Positions 50,025 through 59,458 of a stretch of DNA of 64,000 nt are shown here, piece after piece (position 1 is the first letter of the stretch; every line of letters begins with the position of its first letter). The stretch spans positions 124,001 through 188,000 of the forward strand of contig JADJNX010000006.1 of assembly GCA_016714125.1 (NCBI GenBank), written 5' to 3'. Made by a program: the position numbers and the translations under genes. The stretch is from Ignavibacteriales bacterium (lineage in GTDB: Bacteria; Bacteroidota; Ignavibacteria; Ignavibacteriales; Ignavibacteriaceae). Below the pieces are notes generated by a model. The model saw only the letters and a list, made by a program, of their open reading frames with translations. It ran no database searches and was not told where the DNA came from.

Positions 50025-51497
50025 ATGATCTATGACAACATAGTTATTGGAGCGGGATATGGAGGTTTAACAGCCGCAGCACTTCTGGCTAAAGCAGGAC
50101 AAAAAGTTCTATTGTTGGAAGCACACACAGTTCCCGGGGGATGCGCCTCATTCTACAATAGAAAGGGGATATTATTCGATTCGGGGGCTACCACTTTAAG
50201 TGGAATGGCGGAAGGACAGCCGATGAACAAGCTGTTCAGAGAGCTTGAAATAGAACCAAGGGTAATAAAACTTGATCCCGGGATGATCATCAAATTTGGT
50301 GACAGAGAGCTGGTGAGGCATTCGAATCTTGAACAATGGATTATAGAGTGCGAACGATTTTTTGGACTTAAAGGAATCAGAGGATTCTGGGAATTGGTTC
50401 ATTCGATTGACAAAAAAGTTTACAAACTGATCGCAAATAACAAAAGGATTCCCCCGGTTTCAGCAGGTGATTTGTTGAGTCTGGCAAAACCTTCAAATCT
50501 CAAGGGGCTGCCACTTCTGCCATATCTGTTTAAACCCGTTGAATCGGTGTTGAAAAAATTTGGACTTGGGGATGACCCACTTTTTCGCAGTTTCATTGAT
50601 GAACAACTCTTGATAACCACCCAAAATACTGCCGACGATGCACCTTTTTTAACGGCAGCGATGGGGTTGGCTTATCCAGCACAGACTTATTATCCCTATG
50701 GTGGACTTTTCTTTCCCGCAAAACAGATTGAAAAAAGATTCAGGGAATTTGGAGGGGAAGTAAAATATAAAAAGAAGGTGACGGCAATCCGGCAGGAAAA
50801 GGGAAGATATAAAATAGTAACTGATGATGGAAGTGAGTATCTTTGTAGCGGAGTAATAACGAATATTCCACTTTGGAATCTTCCGGCTCTTACAGAGGGT
50901 GAATTCAAAGAATATTTTATTAAAGTATCGCCGAAACAAGATGGTGCCTGGGGTGCCTTTATGATTAATTTTGCGATTAAACATAACCTGCGGGAAGATC
51001 TTAAATCGGTTTATTGGCAGATACATGTTCCTGAGGGAGTGCCGTATTGTGAATCAAAATCTTTTTTTGTTACAATTTCGCCCGAAGACGACACACAAAA
51101 GGCTCCAAAAGGAGTTAAAAGTGTAACAATTTCTTTACACACCAAACCGGAAAACTGGTATGGGTTAACTGAAGAAGAGTATTCCCGAAGGAAAAATAAG
51201 ACGGGGAGTTTTATTGTGCAAAAGTTTGATCAGGCCTTTCCAATGTTGGCAGGGTATGAAAAAAGTCATGTTGAATTTGGTACTCCGGTTACATTTGAAA
51301 AATATACAGGTCGTTTTAGAGGCCTGGTTGGGGGAGTGCCTCATTCAGTAAAAAACAATTTGTTAAAGATGAATTCAGGGGTAACTCCTTTCAAAAACTT
51401 TTACAACACAGGGGATACAGTTTTCCCGGGGCAGGGAACAGTAGCTGTTACAATCGGTGCCTCGAATTTAGTTACACGAATCTTAGACAAAAAATAG
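50025..51497 (+). CDS. CrtI/CrtISO-family FAD oxidoreductase
   Basis: The intact 490-residue flavoprotein has the N-terminal dinucleotide motif IVIGAGYGGLTAAALLAKAG with LLLEAHTVPGGCASFYNRKG, and the C-terminal FAD motif NFYNTGDTVFPGQGTVAVTI. It belongs to the phytoene desaturase/carotene isomerase superfamily and is closer in look to carotene isomerase (CrtISO) and cyanobacterial-type CrtD than to the CrtI gene that follows. It could isomerise polycis carotenes or introduce the 3',4' double bond, which matters because the CrtD-like gene later in the operon is truncated. Choice between these roles is inference. Confidence 0.82.
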   Translation: MIYDNIVIGAGYGGLTAAALLAKAGQKVLLLEAHTVPGGCASFYNRKGILFDSGATTLSGMAEGQPMNKLFRELEIEPRVIKLDPGMIIKFGDRELVRHSNLEQWIIECERFFGLKGIRGFWELVHSIDKKVYKLIANNKRIPPVSAGDLLSLAKPSNLKGLPLLPYLFKPVESVLKKFGLGDDPLFRSFIDEQLLITTQNTADDAPFLTAAMGLAYPAQTYYPYGGLFFPAKQIEKRFREFGGEVKYKKKVTAIRQEKGRYKIVTDDGSEYLCSGVITNIPLWNLPALTEGEFKEYFIKVSPKQDGAWGAFMINFAIKHNLREDLKSVYWQIHVPEGVPYCESKSFFVTISPEDDTQKAPKGVKSVTISLHTKPENWYGLTEEEYSRRKNKTGSFIVQKFDQAFPMLAGYEKSHVEFGTPVTFEKYTGRFRGLVGGVPHSVKNNLLKMNSGVTPFKNFYNTGDTVFPGQGTVAVTIGASNLVTRILDKK

Positions 51498-51556
51498 ACA
51501 AGCGTACTAATTCAAAAAATATTGAACTTAACTTTAAAGTGTTTGGTTTTACTATT

Positions 51557-53061
51557 ATGAAACACAAAGCAGATAGAATAGACAAGAAAAAAGTAGTAAT
51601 TATCGGTTCCGGATTAGGCGGGCTGTCGGCGGCTCTGAGGCTCTCCTCGAAGGGTCATAAGGTCACGATATTAGAAAAATTCAATAAAGCAGGCGGCAGA
51701 TTAAACCAGCTAAAGATGGATGGTTTTACGTTTGATGTTGGTCCCTCATTTATGAGCATGACCTATGAGCTTGATGAATTATTCACTTCGTGTGGCATCA
51801 AAAATCCCGTTACGATGCAGGAACTTGATCCGCTCTATACTGTTTATTTTGAAGGAAATCCAAAACCTTACAGGATATTCAAAGACCTGCAAAAGCTTGA
51901 AAAAGAATTTGAGGGGCTCGAGCCAAATCTGGCTGAAAAGGCTGACAAATATCTAAAACGCGCGGGTGAATTTTTTCATGATACCGAGGGGAAGGTTGTT
52001 AAATCAAATTTTAACAACAAGTTTGAGTATCTGTTGAAACTTACCGGGGTTCCGATGAAACATTTTCCTTATCTTTTTAAGACGATGTGGAGTGAGGTTG
52101 AAAAAACATTTGAATCGGAAGAAGTTCGTGTAATTTTTTCTTTAGTGGCTTTTTTCCTGGGATCAACACCATTTCAAACTCCTTCTGTCTATTCACTGTT
52201 AAACTATACAGAAATGAGACACAATGGTTATTGGAAAGTTAAAGGCGGGATGTATCGATTGGTTGATGAACTTCTTAAACTTCTTGAAGAAAGAGGAGTT
52301 GAGATTGTTTACAACACTGAGATAGTTGGTTTTGAAGAAAAGAATGGCAAACTCGAAAGTCTGGTGGATCAAAACGGCAAAAAGTGGAACGCAGATATTT
52401 TATTTCCAACGCCGATGCAGCATCTTTCAGAGGAAGAGTGTTAAACCGCAACAAATTCAGAGATGAAAAACTCGATAAAATGCATTGGACACTTGCGCCT
52501 TTCACTATCTATCTTGGGGTAAAGGGTCAGATTCCAAATCTTGAACATCATAACTATTTTCTGGGAAGCAACTTTAGAGGATACGCTGATACTATATTCA
52601 CATCTTCAATTTCGCCTCAGAAACCATATTATTATGTGAATGTATCGTCAAAATCTTTCCCTGAGTGTGCACCTGAGGGATGTGAAAATATCTTTATACT
52701 TTGTCCCGTTCCCGATCTAAGATACAAGGCAAACTGGGATGACCGGGAAGAACTGGCACAAAATATTATTGATGATCTCTCTGAAAGAGTGGGTTATGAC
52801 ATATCAGGTAATATCATGACTAAAAAAATAATGGACCCAATTGAGTGGGAAGGGGCTTTTAACCTCTACAAAGGTTCCGGATTGGGGCTTGCACACGATA
52901 TGGATCAGGTTGGTGCATTCCGACCAAAAAACAAAGACGAAAAATATGGTAACCTCTATTATGTAGGTGCCTCAACCACTCCCGGTACAGGATTACCGAT
53001 GGTAGTGATCAGTTCAAAACTTGTAATGGAAAGACTGGAGGAAGACTATGGAATTTTATGA
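51557..53061 (+). CDS. crtI: Phytoene desaturase CrtI; one frameshift
   Basis: CrtI converts phytoene to lycopene with FAD. The N-terminal motif is VVIIGSGLGGLSAALRLSSK, followed by GGRLNQLKMDGFTFDVGPSF. The C-terminal signature is YYVGASTTPGTGLPMVVISS. One T is missing in the run at 52398-52400; reading continues as FISNADAASFRGRVLNRNKF, and the repaired protein has about 501 residues, the usual size. The ATG at 51557 is taken as start; the frame upstream has no better site. The stop overlaps the crtB start region by 14 bases, and a strong GGAGGA for crtB lies inside the end of this gene. Confidence 0.9.
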
Positions 53062-53887
53062 TAACATCTGTTCCCGTACTTCAAGCCTTTTCACAAAAGC
53101 TTATTCCACCTCATTCAGTTTGGGAATAAAAGCTTTTGAGAAACGCTTCCAAAGCCCGATCTATTCCATTTATGGATATGTGCGGCTTGCTGATGAAATT
53201 GTTGATACATTTCACGGTCACGACAAAGCGATACTGCTGATGGAATTCAGGGAAGAGACAGAAAAAGCGATTCAAAGGGGAATCTCCACAAACCCGATTA
53301 TTCATGCTTTTCAAGGGGTTGTTAATGAGTATAATGTTGACAAGGAATTTATTGACGCATTTCTCGACAGCATGGAGATGGACCTGCACAACAGTTACTA
53401 CGAAGAGAAAAAATATGATGAATATATATATGGTTCCGCTGAAGTAGTGGGATTAATGTGTCTAAGGGTTTTTTGTGAGAAGGATGAAGAATTGTTTAAC
53501 TCGCTCAGAGAACCTGCAAGGGCTCTTGGGTCTGCTTTTCAAAAAGTGAATTTTTTACGCGACATCAAATCTGATATTGACGAAAGAGGAAGAATATATC
53601 TTCCAAATGTTGATACTGAACATGGCATCGATGATCATAATAAAAAACTTCTCGAAGATACAATCCGTGAAGAGTTTGTATTAGCCCTTGAGGGGATAAA
53701 GAAACTGCCTCCGGGAGTTAGACTTGGTGTTTATTCGGCATATCTTTATTATATTAAACTCTTCGAAAAAATCTGTTCAAACAAGGTGCATGCCTTGTTA
53801 AAAAAGAGAATCAGAGTGCCAAATCCTGTGAAGTTTATGTTGTTAACCAAATCGATAATTGAAGTAAAGGTATTAAAAACTTGTTGA
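53048..53887 (+). CDS. crtB: Phytoene synthase CrtB
   Basis: The intact 279-residue enzyme joins two geranylgeranyl diphosphates to phytoene. Two Asp-rich motifs that hold Mg-diphosphate are present: VRLADEIVDTF near residue 50 and VNFLRDIKSDIDERGRIYLP near 170. YSTSFSLGIKAF near the start is also typical. GGAGGAAGACT precedes the ATG. Its coding end overlaps the next gene by four bases (TTGA), so expression is coupled along the operon. Confidence 0.94.
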   Translation: MEFYDNICSRTSSLFTKAYSTSFSLGIKAFEKRFQSPIYSIYGYVRLADEIVDTFHGHDKAILLMEFREETEKAIQRGISTNPIIHAFQGVVNEYNVDKEFIDAFLDSMEMDLHNSYYEEKKYDEYIYGSAEVVGLMCLRVFCEKDEELFNSLREPARALGSAFQKVNFLRDIKSDIDERGRIYLPNVDTEHGIDDHNKKLLEDTIREEFVLALEGIKKLPPGVRLGVYSAYLYYIKLFEKICSNKVHALLKKRIRVPNPVKFMLLTKSIIEVKVLKTC

Positions 53888-54447
53888 TTAAATTCTCATT
53901 GCTAACATTTGTTCTCCTTTTTGTGGGGAGTGCAGCCGGTTTAAACCGTGAGACATCAGACATTGATGAAAAAACAAAAGAATATATAAGAACCACATTT
54001 TATGCAGGTGTGGAAGACGAATCAAAAGCTGAAGAATTAAAGGCTTACATCGATAAAAAATTTGGCAAAAAGCTTAAATCGATGTCACCTTTTGTTTTGG
54101 CATATCTCGGTGGTACCGAGACTCTTCTTGCCAAACATGCAATAAATCCGTTTACAAAACTTGATCTCCTTAATTCGGGACTGGATAAAATCGCCTTTGC
54201 GATTAAAAAACAACCAAATTCACTTGAGATTCGTTTTATGCGGTTTTCAATTCTGCACTTCATTCCTGCAATTTTGGGACATTCAAAAGAAAGAGATGAA
54301 GACCTTGAAGTAATTTATGGACTTCTTTTAAAGAAAGATTATTCAGAGCTGGATAAAAAGACTCAAGCAGGTTTGGTGAAGTTTTTACTTGAGTCTGAAA
54401 GACTCGATAAAAACAAAAGTGCCAAACTCCGCACTCTGCTTAAATAA
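53884..54447 (+). CDS. Unknown exported protein encoded inside the carotenoid operon
   Basis: The TTG at 53884 overlaps the crtB stop as TTGA. The 187-residue product has a signal-like start (MIKFSLLTFVLLFVGSAAG) and a helical body: DEKTKEYIRTTFYAGVEDES, LLNSGLDKIAFAIKKQPNSL, EIRFMRFSILHFIPAILGH. The pattern of repeated helices resembles a tetratricopeptide-like fold, but no clear repeat is defined. I do not recognise the family. Tight coupling between crtB and the lycopene cyclase suggests a supporting role, perhaps in placing carotenoid enzymes or product in the envelope. Confidence 0.75.
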   Translation: MIKFSLLTFVLLFVGSAAGLNRETSDIDEKTKEYIRTTFYAGVEDESKAEELKAYIDKKFGKKLKSMSPFVLAYLGGTETLLAKHAINPFTKLDLLNSGLDKIAFAIKKQPNSLEIRFMRFSILHFIPAILGHSKERDEDLEVIYGLLLKKDYSELDKKTQAGLVKFLLESERLDKNKSAKLRTLLK

Positions 54448-54458
54448 CCGGTGTTTTT

Positions 54459-55127
54459 ATGAGCAGATATCTGCTGATCAATCTTTTAACGGTACTCTTC
54501 CCCGTCATTCTCTCGTTTGAAAAGAAAATTTCCTTTTACAAAAAGTTTAAGTATTTACTCTTTTCGATATTAACTGTAAGTCCCTTTTATTTAGTGTGGG
54601 ATGCAGTGGCAACCTCCCGGGGCGACTGGGGTTTCTCACCTGAATATCTTGTCGGAATCTATATTTTTGGATTACCTCTTGAAGAGGTTCTCTTTTTTGT
54701 TACGGTCCCATACTCCTGCATTTTTATATACGAAACTGTAAAACTTTACATCCCCGAGAAAAAACTCCCCTTCGACAAAAACTATTATTATTTAGCAGGT
54801 GCAATTTTAATCGCTGCGGCAGGATTTTTTAGTTCTCAATATTATACTTCCACAGTAATGATTTTCTCAGCGATTTTTCTTTTTATTGCAGCCACATTTA
54901 AGCCGGCAATTTTGGCTTCTCGAGTTTATTGGATTTCAATTGGTATAACTTTCCTGCCATTTCTTGTCGTGAATTATTTTTTAACCGCACCTCCAATAGT
55001 CTGGTATTCACCGGAAGCCATCTGGGGGGCGAGATTCATTACAATACCTCTCGAAGATTTTTTCTATTCTTTTTCAATGATTTCCTTCTGGTTCTTTTTT
55101 TATCTCCTCTATAAACGAGACATTTGA
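54459..55127 (+). CDS. Lycopene cyclase, CrtYcd fusion type
   Basis: The intact 222-residue membrane protein has seven or so hydrophobic segments and two repeated domains, as in fused CrtYc-CrtYd cyclases. The duplicated active-site motifs are FGLPLEEVLFFVTVPYSC and TIPLEDFFYSFSMISFW. Such enzymes make beta rings at one or both ends of lycopene. With CruF in the same operon, one-ended cyclisation to gamma-carotene is likely. The stop TGA overlaps the ATG of the following gene (TGATG). Confidence 0.92.
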   Translation: MSRYLLINLLTVLFPVILSFEKKISFYKKFKYLLFSILTVSPFYLVWDAVATSRGDWGFSPEYLVGIYIFGLPLEEVLFFVTVPYSCIFIYETVKLYIPEKKLPFDKNYYYLAGAILIAAAGFFSSQYYTSTVMIFSAIFLFIAATFKPAILASRVYWISIGITFLPFLVVNYFLTAPPIVWYSPEAIWGARFITIPLEDFFYSFSMISFWFFFYLLYKRDI

Positions 55128-56294
55128 TGAAAAAAGTAGTGGTGATTGGTGCCGGTCTTGGAGGTCTTTCTTACGGCTGAACTTTTCCTTTTTAAAAGTT
55201 TCAGAGAATACTCCACATTTTTGAACAAAAAAGCACTTAAAACACTCCTCAATCTTCCCAAAATTGACAGTTTCAGAACGATGCATCAGGCAAATGCCTC
55301 ATTCTTTAAACACCCTGAGTTAATTCAACTCTTTGACAGATACGCCACCTACAACGGTTCCGATCCCTATAAAGCTCCTGCAACTCTGAACATCATCCAA
55401 CATGTTGAATATGGAATTGGCGGGTTTACATTAAAAGGCGGTATATACTCACTAAGCAGAGCAATGACCGATGTGGCACTAAAACTCGGCGTGGAAATTT
55501 TGACCAATCACCCTGTTGACGAGATAGTTCTTGCATGTAACAATGTGCATGGGGTGTGCTGCAGGGGAAAAGTGATCGATGATCCAAACAGAGTAATCGG
55601 AGTCCGGTGTGGTGAAAAGGTGATCGAAGCTGATATAGTTGTATCAAACTCCGATGTCACAAATACTTACAAGAAGTTATTAAATGACTCGCAGGTGGCT
55701 CCCGCAAGAAAATATTATAAAACTGAGCCATCTTCATCTGCGCTCGTTTTTTATTGGGGTGTTCAGGGAGAGTATCCTCAATTAAAAATGCACAATGTTA
55801 TCTTTTCAGATGACTACAAAAAAGAGTTTACTGAAATTTTTGATAAAGGGGAAGTACCCGACGACCCAACAATTTATATCTATATCTCCTCCAAATATAA
55901 TCCAACCGATGCCGTTGAAAATGGTGAAAACTGGTTTGTGATGATCAATATGCCTCCGGGAAAAGAGGAAACTGCTCTTGATATTCAATCGATCAAAGAG
56001 AAAATTATAGAGAAAGTGAATAAAACTCTTGATATTGACCTCAATAAAAAAATCATTTTTGAAAGAGTGTTAACCCCTCAAATGATCGAAGAAAAAACAT
56101 CATCAGTTTTTGGCAGTTTATATGGAATTTCCTCAAATAATCGTTTTGCGGCATTTTTGAGGCAGGATAACAGATCAAAAGAATATAACGGACTCTATTT
56201 TTGTGGTGGCAGTGCACATTCAGGGGGAGAGATTCCTCTTGTCATTCTTTCCGGTAAAATAGTTTCCGACCTGATATCAAAATATGAAGTATAG
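55127..56294 (+). pseudogene. CrtI/CrtD-like desaturase with the N-terminal FAD region deleted
   Basis: The ATG at 55127 starts a normal Rossmann motif (MKKVVVIGAGLGGLS) that stops at 55178-55180 after two more residues. From about 55176 another frame reads AELFLFKSFREYSTFLNKKA and continues as a complete desaturase C-terminal half, through YNGSDPYKAPATLN and GGIYSLSRAMTDVALKLGVE, to the end GLYFCGGSAHSGGEIPLVIL. Compared with family members of about 490 residues, some 120-130 residues (roughly 370-390 bases) are missing at the join. Context beside CruF suggests a 3',4'-desaturase (CrtD). The loss could be biological or an assembly collapse; as written the gene cannot make a working enzyme. 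Confidence 0.8.
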
Positions 56295-56315
56295 ACGATA
56301 TATGGAGTTTCTCAA

Positions 56316-56975
56316 TTGATAAAAGCCAACCCCAACCCATGGTTTAACAGGTTGTTCACAGCCTATCTTGAAAGGTTGATGCGAAAATCTTTCTCCGGAT
56401 TTCATATTGTAAATAAATTCCCCGTTTTACCTGATGATAGAGCAGTATTATTTACTCCCAACCACTTTTCATGGTGGGATGGTTTTTTGATTCAAAAGAT
56501 TCAGAGGGAGTTTCTTCCAAAAAAGAATTTTTTTATTCTGATGCTCGTAAAACAGTTAAAAGTTTATCGTTTTTTTAACTGGATGGGGGCATACGGTGTT
56601 GAACAGGAGAGTATTTCAAGTGTTATGCAAACAGTTAAATATACCCGTGATCTGCTTTCATCCCCTGAAAATCTGGTGATTATTTATCCTCAGGGAGAGA
56701 TTCAGCCTTATGGCATCGATAAAGTGGTGTTGCAAAAAGGGATTACCAAATTTGCCGGGGGTGAAGCTTCAAATTCCGTTGTCATTCCTATAGCCTTCAA
56801 AATTCAATTTGATGAGGACAAAAAACCGGCTGTATATTGTTCAATTGGTGAGGTGCTTGAGGCAAAAGAAGTTTCTGATGATTTCGCCCGGTTTGAATCG
56901 GCGTTTTTGGCTAATCTTGACGAACTGGAGCAGAAGTCGCTTAAGAGAGAATCGGTCAGGGATTTATTTAAATGA
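56316..56975 (+). CDS. PlsC-type acyltransferase of the carotenoid operon
   Basis: The TTG at 56316 is chosen because GGAG lies nine bases upstream; the nearby ATG at 56302 leads to an early stop. The 219-residue protein carries the acyltransferase motif FTPNHFSWWDGF (HxxxxD) and the second block IIYPQGEIQPYG. Enzymes of this fold transfer fatty acyl groups from acyl-CoA or acyl-ACP. Beside a glycosyltransferase in a carotenoid operon it probably acylates a carotenoid sugar, like CruD in green sulfur bacteria or CrtO in Staphylococcus. A role in phospholipid synthesis cannot be excluded from sequence. Confidence 0.85.
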   Translation: MIKANPNPWFNRLFTAYLERLMRKSFSGFHIVNKFPVLPDDRAVLFTPNHFSWWDGFLIQKIQREFLPKKNFFILMLVKQLKVYRFFNWMGAYGVEQESISSVMQTVKYTRDLLSSPENLVIIYPQGEIQPYGIDKVVLQKGITKFAGGEASNSVVIPIAFKIQFDEDKKPAVYCSIGEVLEAKEVSDDFARFESAFLANLDELEQKSLKRESVRDLFK

Positions 56976-58084
56976 ATTATGAATTGATTCCGGTTGTCAT
57001 CATAACTTTTGCGGCACTGGTTACATTTTTAGTAAGTCTCTACAATTTTTTTACCGCCCCAACTGTTGGCAGGGGAGCCTTCCTTCAAGAAACTGAATCT
57101 CAGTCCAAAATCTCAATATTGATTCCCGCACGGAACGAAGAAAACAACATCGGAAATTGTCTCGAAAGTTGTATCAGTCAGGATTATCAAAATCTTGAGA
57201 TAATAGTGCTTGATGATCATTCAGAAGATCGTACTGCTCAAGTAGTGATGGCAAGAACTTTAACCGATTCCAGGGTCAGACTGCTCAAAGGGAAAGAGTT
57301 GCCTTTGGGGTGGCTTGGTAAAAACTGGGCATGCCATCAGATGGCGGGTATCGCCACCGGTGAATATCTGCTATTTATCGATGCTGATGTCACTTTGGGA
57401 AAAGAGGCAGTATCAAGAGTTATTTCTACTGTTAAATCGAATAACATTGGGATGTTTTCAGTTTTCCCAACACAGATTTTGACCGGCATTGGGGCAACAG
57501 TAGTGATTCCCATAATGAACTGGCTCCTTTTAAATTTTCTTCCCTTACTACAAGTTTTTCAATCAGATTCGGCAAAGTTTGTCGCAGCAAACGGGCAGTT
57601 TATCCTTTTTTCCAAAGAGACATATCAAAAGTCAGGGGGGCATGCTGCAGTTAAGGGAATGGTGGTTGAGGATATGGAACTTGCAAGAGGAGTTAAACGA
57701 TCCGGAGTAAAATTAATGACCGCACTTGGAGGTGATCTGATCAAGTGTAAAATGTATTCCGGTTTTGGGGAATCGATAAAAGGTTTTACGAAGAATTTTT
57801 ATCCCGGGTTTGGAATTTCAGGAATAACATTTATCATAATGATCAGTTTATTTTTGGTGATTTATCTCCTTCCGGCTGTCTTTGTGTTTTTTAGTTTATT
57901 GTGGCTTCCTGCAGTGATATTGGTACTTTTATCAAAGATTTTGATTTCATTAATTAGTAAATCCAACATTTTGGTGGAAATTATAGCCCACCCTGTTCAG
58001 ATGGTAATTATGTATATTACAGGGTTAAAATCCGTTTATTTAGCGAAAACAGGCAGACTGGAATGGAAAGGCAGAACTTTATAG
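56972..58084 (+). CDS. Family 2 glycosyltransferase, carotenoid glycosylation candidate
   Basis: The 370-residue protein has an N-terminal membrane helix, a GT2 domain with ISILIPARNEENNIGNCLES, IIVLDDHSEDRTAQVV and the metal-binding FIDADVTLG, the acceptor-side motif VVEDMELARGVKRSG, and two or three C-terminal helices (FIIMISLFLVIYLLPAVFV). This plan is that of CrtQ and CruC-type carotenoid glycosyltransferases. It overlaps the acyltransferase gene by four bases and the CruF gene by 22. It would add a sugar to the 1'-hydroxyl made by CruF; the sugar is not known. Confidence 0.86.
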   Translation: MNYELIPVVIITFAALVTFLVSLYNFFTAPTVGRGAFLQETESQSKISILIPARNEENNIGNCLESCISQDYQNLEIIVLDDHSEDRTAQVVMARTLTDSRVRLLKGKELPLGWLGKNWACHQMAGIATGEYLLFIDADVTLGKEAVSRVISTVKSNNIGMFSVFPTQILTGIGATVVIPIMNWLLLNFLPLLQVFQSDSAKFVAANGQFILFSKETYQKSGGHAAVKGMVVEDMELARGVKRSGVKLMTALGGDLIKCKMYSGFGESIKGFTKNFYPGFGISGITFIIMISLFLVIYLLPAVFVFFSLLWLPAVILVLLSKILISLISKSNILVEIIAHPVQMVIMYITGLKSVYLAKTGRLEWKGRTL

Positions 58085-58713
58085 AGAAAAATGGCGCAGT
58101 ACTTCTGCTTGCCATTATCTATTCTGTAGGAATACTCGGACATTCATTGGAAAATTTCCTTCCATTAATGAAGGATTTAACCCCATTTGTGTTGTTACTT
58201 TCAATTGTTATGGTTATATGGTTCACCCGTAGCGACTGGAACAAGAAGGTAATAATTTGGGCTGTCTCTACCTTTGTGGTCACCTTTACCCTTGAAGCTG
58301 TTGGTGTGGCAACAGGTGTAATATTTGGGAAATACACCTATGGTTCGACACTTGGTCCCGGACTTTTTGGTGTTCCGATTATGATCGGACTTAACTGGGT
58401 AATCATTATTTATGCCATTGTCTCAATTTTAACAAAGGTGACTGACAACCTTTTTGCTTTTGTTTTCCTTGCCGGAAGCGCCACCGTTGCATTTGATTTT
58501 GTTATGGAGCCAATCGCGATGCATCTGAATTATTGGAATTGGGATAACGGCATCATTCCGTTACAAAACTATATCGCATGGTTTATTATCTCTTCACTTG
58601 CCGCAATTGTTTACTTCTTTTTAAAACAAAAACCCGAAAAAGATCTTCCAATTTATCTTGTAATTATTCAATTGGTATTTTTCCTTCTGCTGGATATAAT
58701 CCTGGTGCAATAG
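58063..58713 (+). CDS. cruF: Carotenoid 1',2'-hydratase CruF
   Basis: The intact 216-residue protein has seven hydrophobic segments and the CruF/bisanhydrobacterioruberin hydratase signatures VPIMIGLNWVIIIYAI, ATVAFDFVMEPIAMHL and YWNWDNGIIPLQNYIAWF. It adds water to the psi end of gamma-carotene or related carotenoids, giving the 1'-hydroxyl used for glycosylation. It overlaps the glycosyltransferase by 22 bases and its stop is directly followed by the ketolase ATG, so all are co-expressed. Confidence 0.9.
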   Translation: MERQNFIEKNGAVLLLAIIYSVGILGHSLENFLPLMKDLTPFVLLLSIVMVIWFTRSDWNKKVIIWAVSTFVVTFTLEAVGVATGVIFGKYTYGSTLGPGLFGVPIMIGLNWVIIIYAIVSILTKVTDNLFAFVFLAGSATVAFDFVMEPIAMHLNYWNWDNGIIPLQNYIAWFIISSLAAIVYFFLKQKPEKDLPIYLVIIQLVFFLLLDIILVQ

Positions 58714-59433
58714 ATGGAAATTAAAGGTATCCTGATTGCATCAACTGTGATTATTTTATGGGCGATGCACCTGTTCTACATCCTTTCTTTTGTTAATCCC
58801 GATCCTCTGTCTCCTCTCTTCTATCTTCACATCCTGATTCAGGCTTATCTATATACAGGATTGTTTATAACGGGTCACGATGCAATGCATGGCACTGTGA
58901 GCAAAAATAAATTGACTAACAAGATATTTGGATATACCTCCACTTTCCTTTTTGCCGGGATGTCTTATAACAGGTTGATTCAACACCATTTTGACCATCA
59001 CCGGTATCCGGGAACGGAAAAAGATCCTGACTTTAATGTCAAAACTCAGAATTTTTGGTTGTGGTGGTTAACCTTTATGAAAAGATATACCACTATTGGA
59101 CAGATTGTAGTGATGGCGGTTGGTTACAATGTTTTAAAGATTTGGTTCAGTGAGACGAGTATAATCGTTTTTTGGGTGGTTCCGGCTTTTCTGGGGACAC
59201 TGCAATTATTCTTTTTTGGGACCTATCTCCCTCATAAATATCCTCATACTGAGGAGATGAAACCTCACAATGCGCGTTCACAAGTGAAAAACCACCTGCG
59301 CGCAATGCTTAGTTGTTACTTTTTTGGCTACCACTATGAACATCACAGTTATCCAGCAATTCCCTGGTGGAATCTCTACAAGATTAGAGAAAAAGGATTA
59401 ACAAAAGAAGAGGTTATGCAGCACAGGCACTAA
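58714..59433 (+). CDS. crtW: CrtW-type beta-carotene ketolase (fatty acid desaturase superfamily)
   Basis: The 239-residue di-iron membrane enzyme has the histidine clusters FITGHDAMHGTV, IQHHFDHHRYPGTEKDPDF and FFGYHYEHHSYPAIPWW, the order and spacing of CrtW ketolases. It should add a 4-keto group to the beta ring. There is no crtZ-type hydroxylase in the window, so a 4-keto, non-3-hydroxylated ring is predicted. It starts immediately after CruF and ends the operon; the next gene is convergent, 25 bases away. Confidence 0.88.
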   Translation: MEIKGILIASTVIILWAMHLFYILSFVNPDPLSPLFYLHILIQAYLYTGLFITGHDAMHGTVSKNKLTNKIFGYTSTFLFAGMSYNRLIQHHFDHHRYPGTEKDPDFNVKTQNFWLWWLTFMKRYTTIGQIVVMAVGYNVLKIWFSETSIIVFWVVPAFLGTLQLFFFGTYLPHKYPHTEEMKPHNARSQVKNHLRAMLSCYFFGYHYEHHSYPAIPWWNLYKIREKGLTKEEVMQHRH

Positions 59434-59458
59434 CCTGTAATCTTAAATCCCTCCAGAA

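Noticed and set aside
597..52444. Calling the frame-shifted genes true pseudogenes
   Set aside because: Too many unrelated genes, including core ones, share the same single-base homopolymer defect while their protein sequences stay conserved after it.
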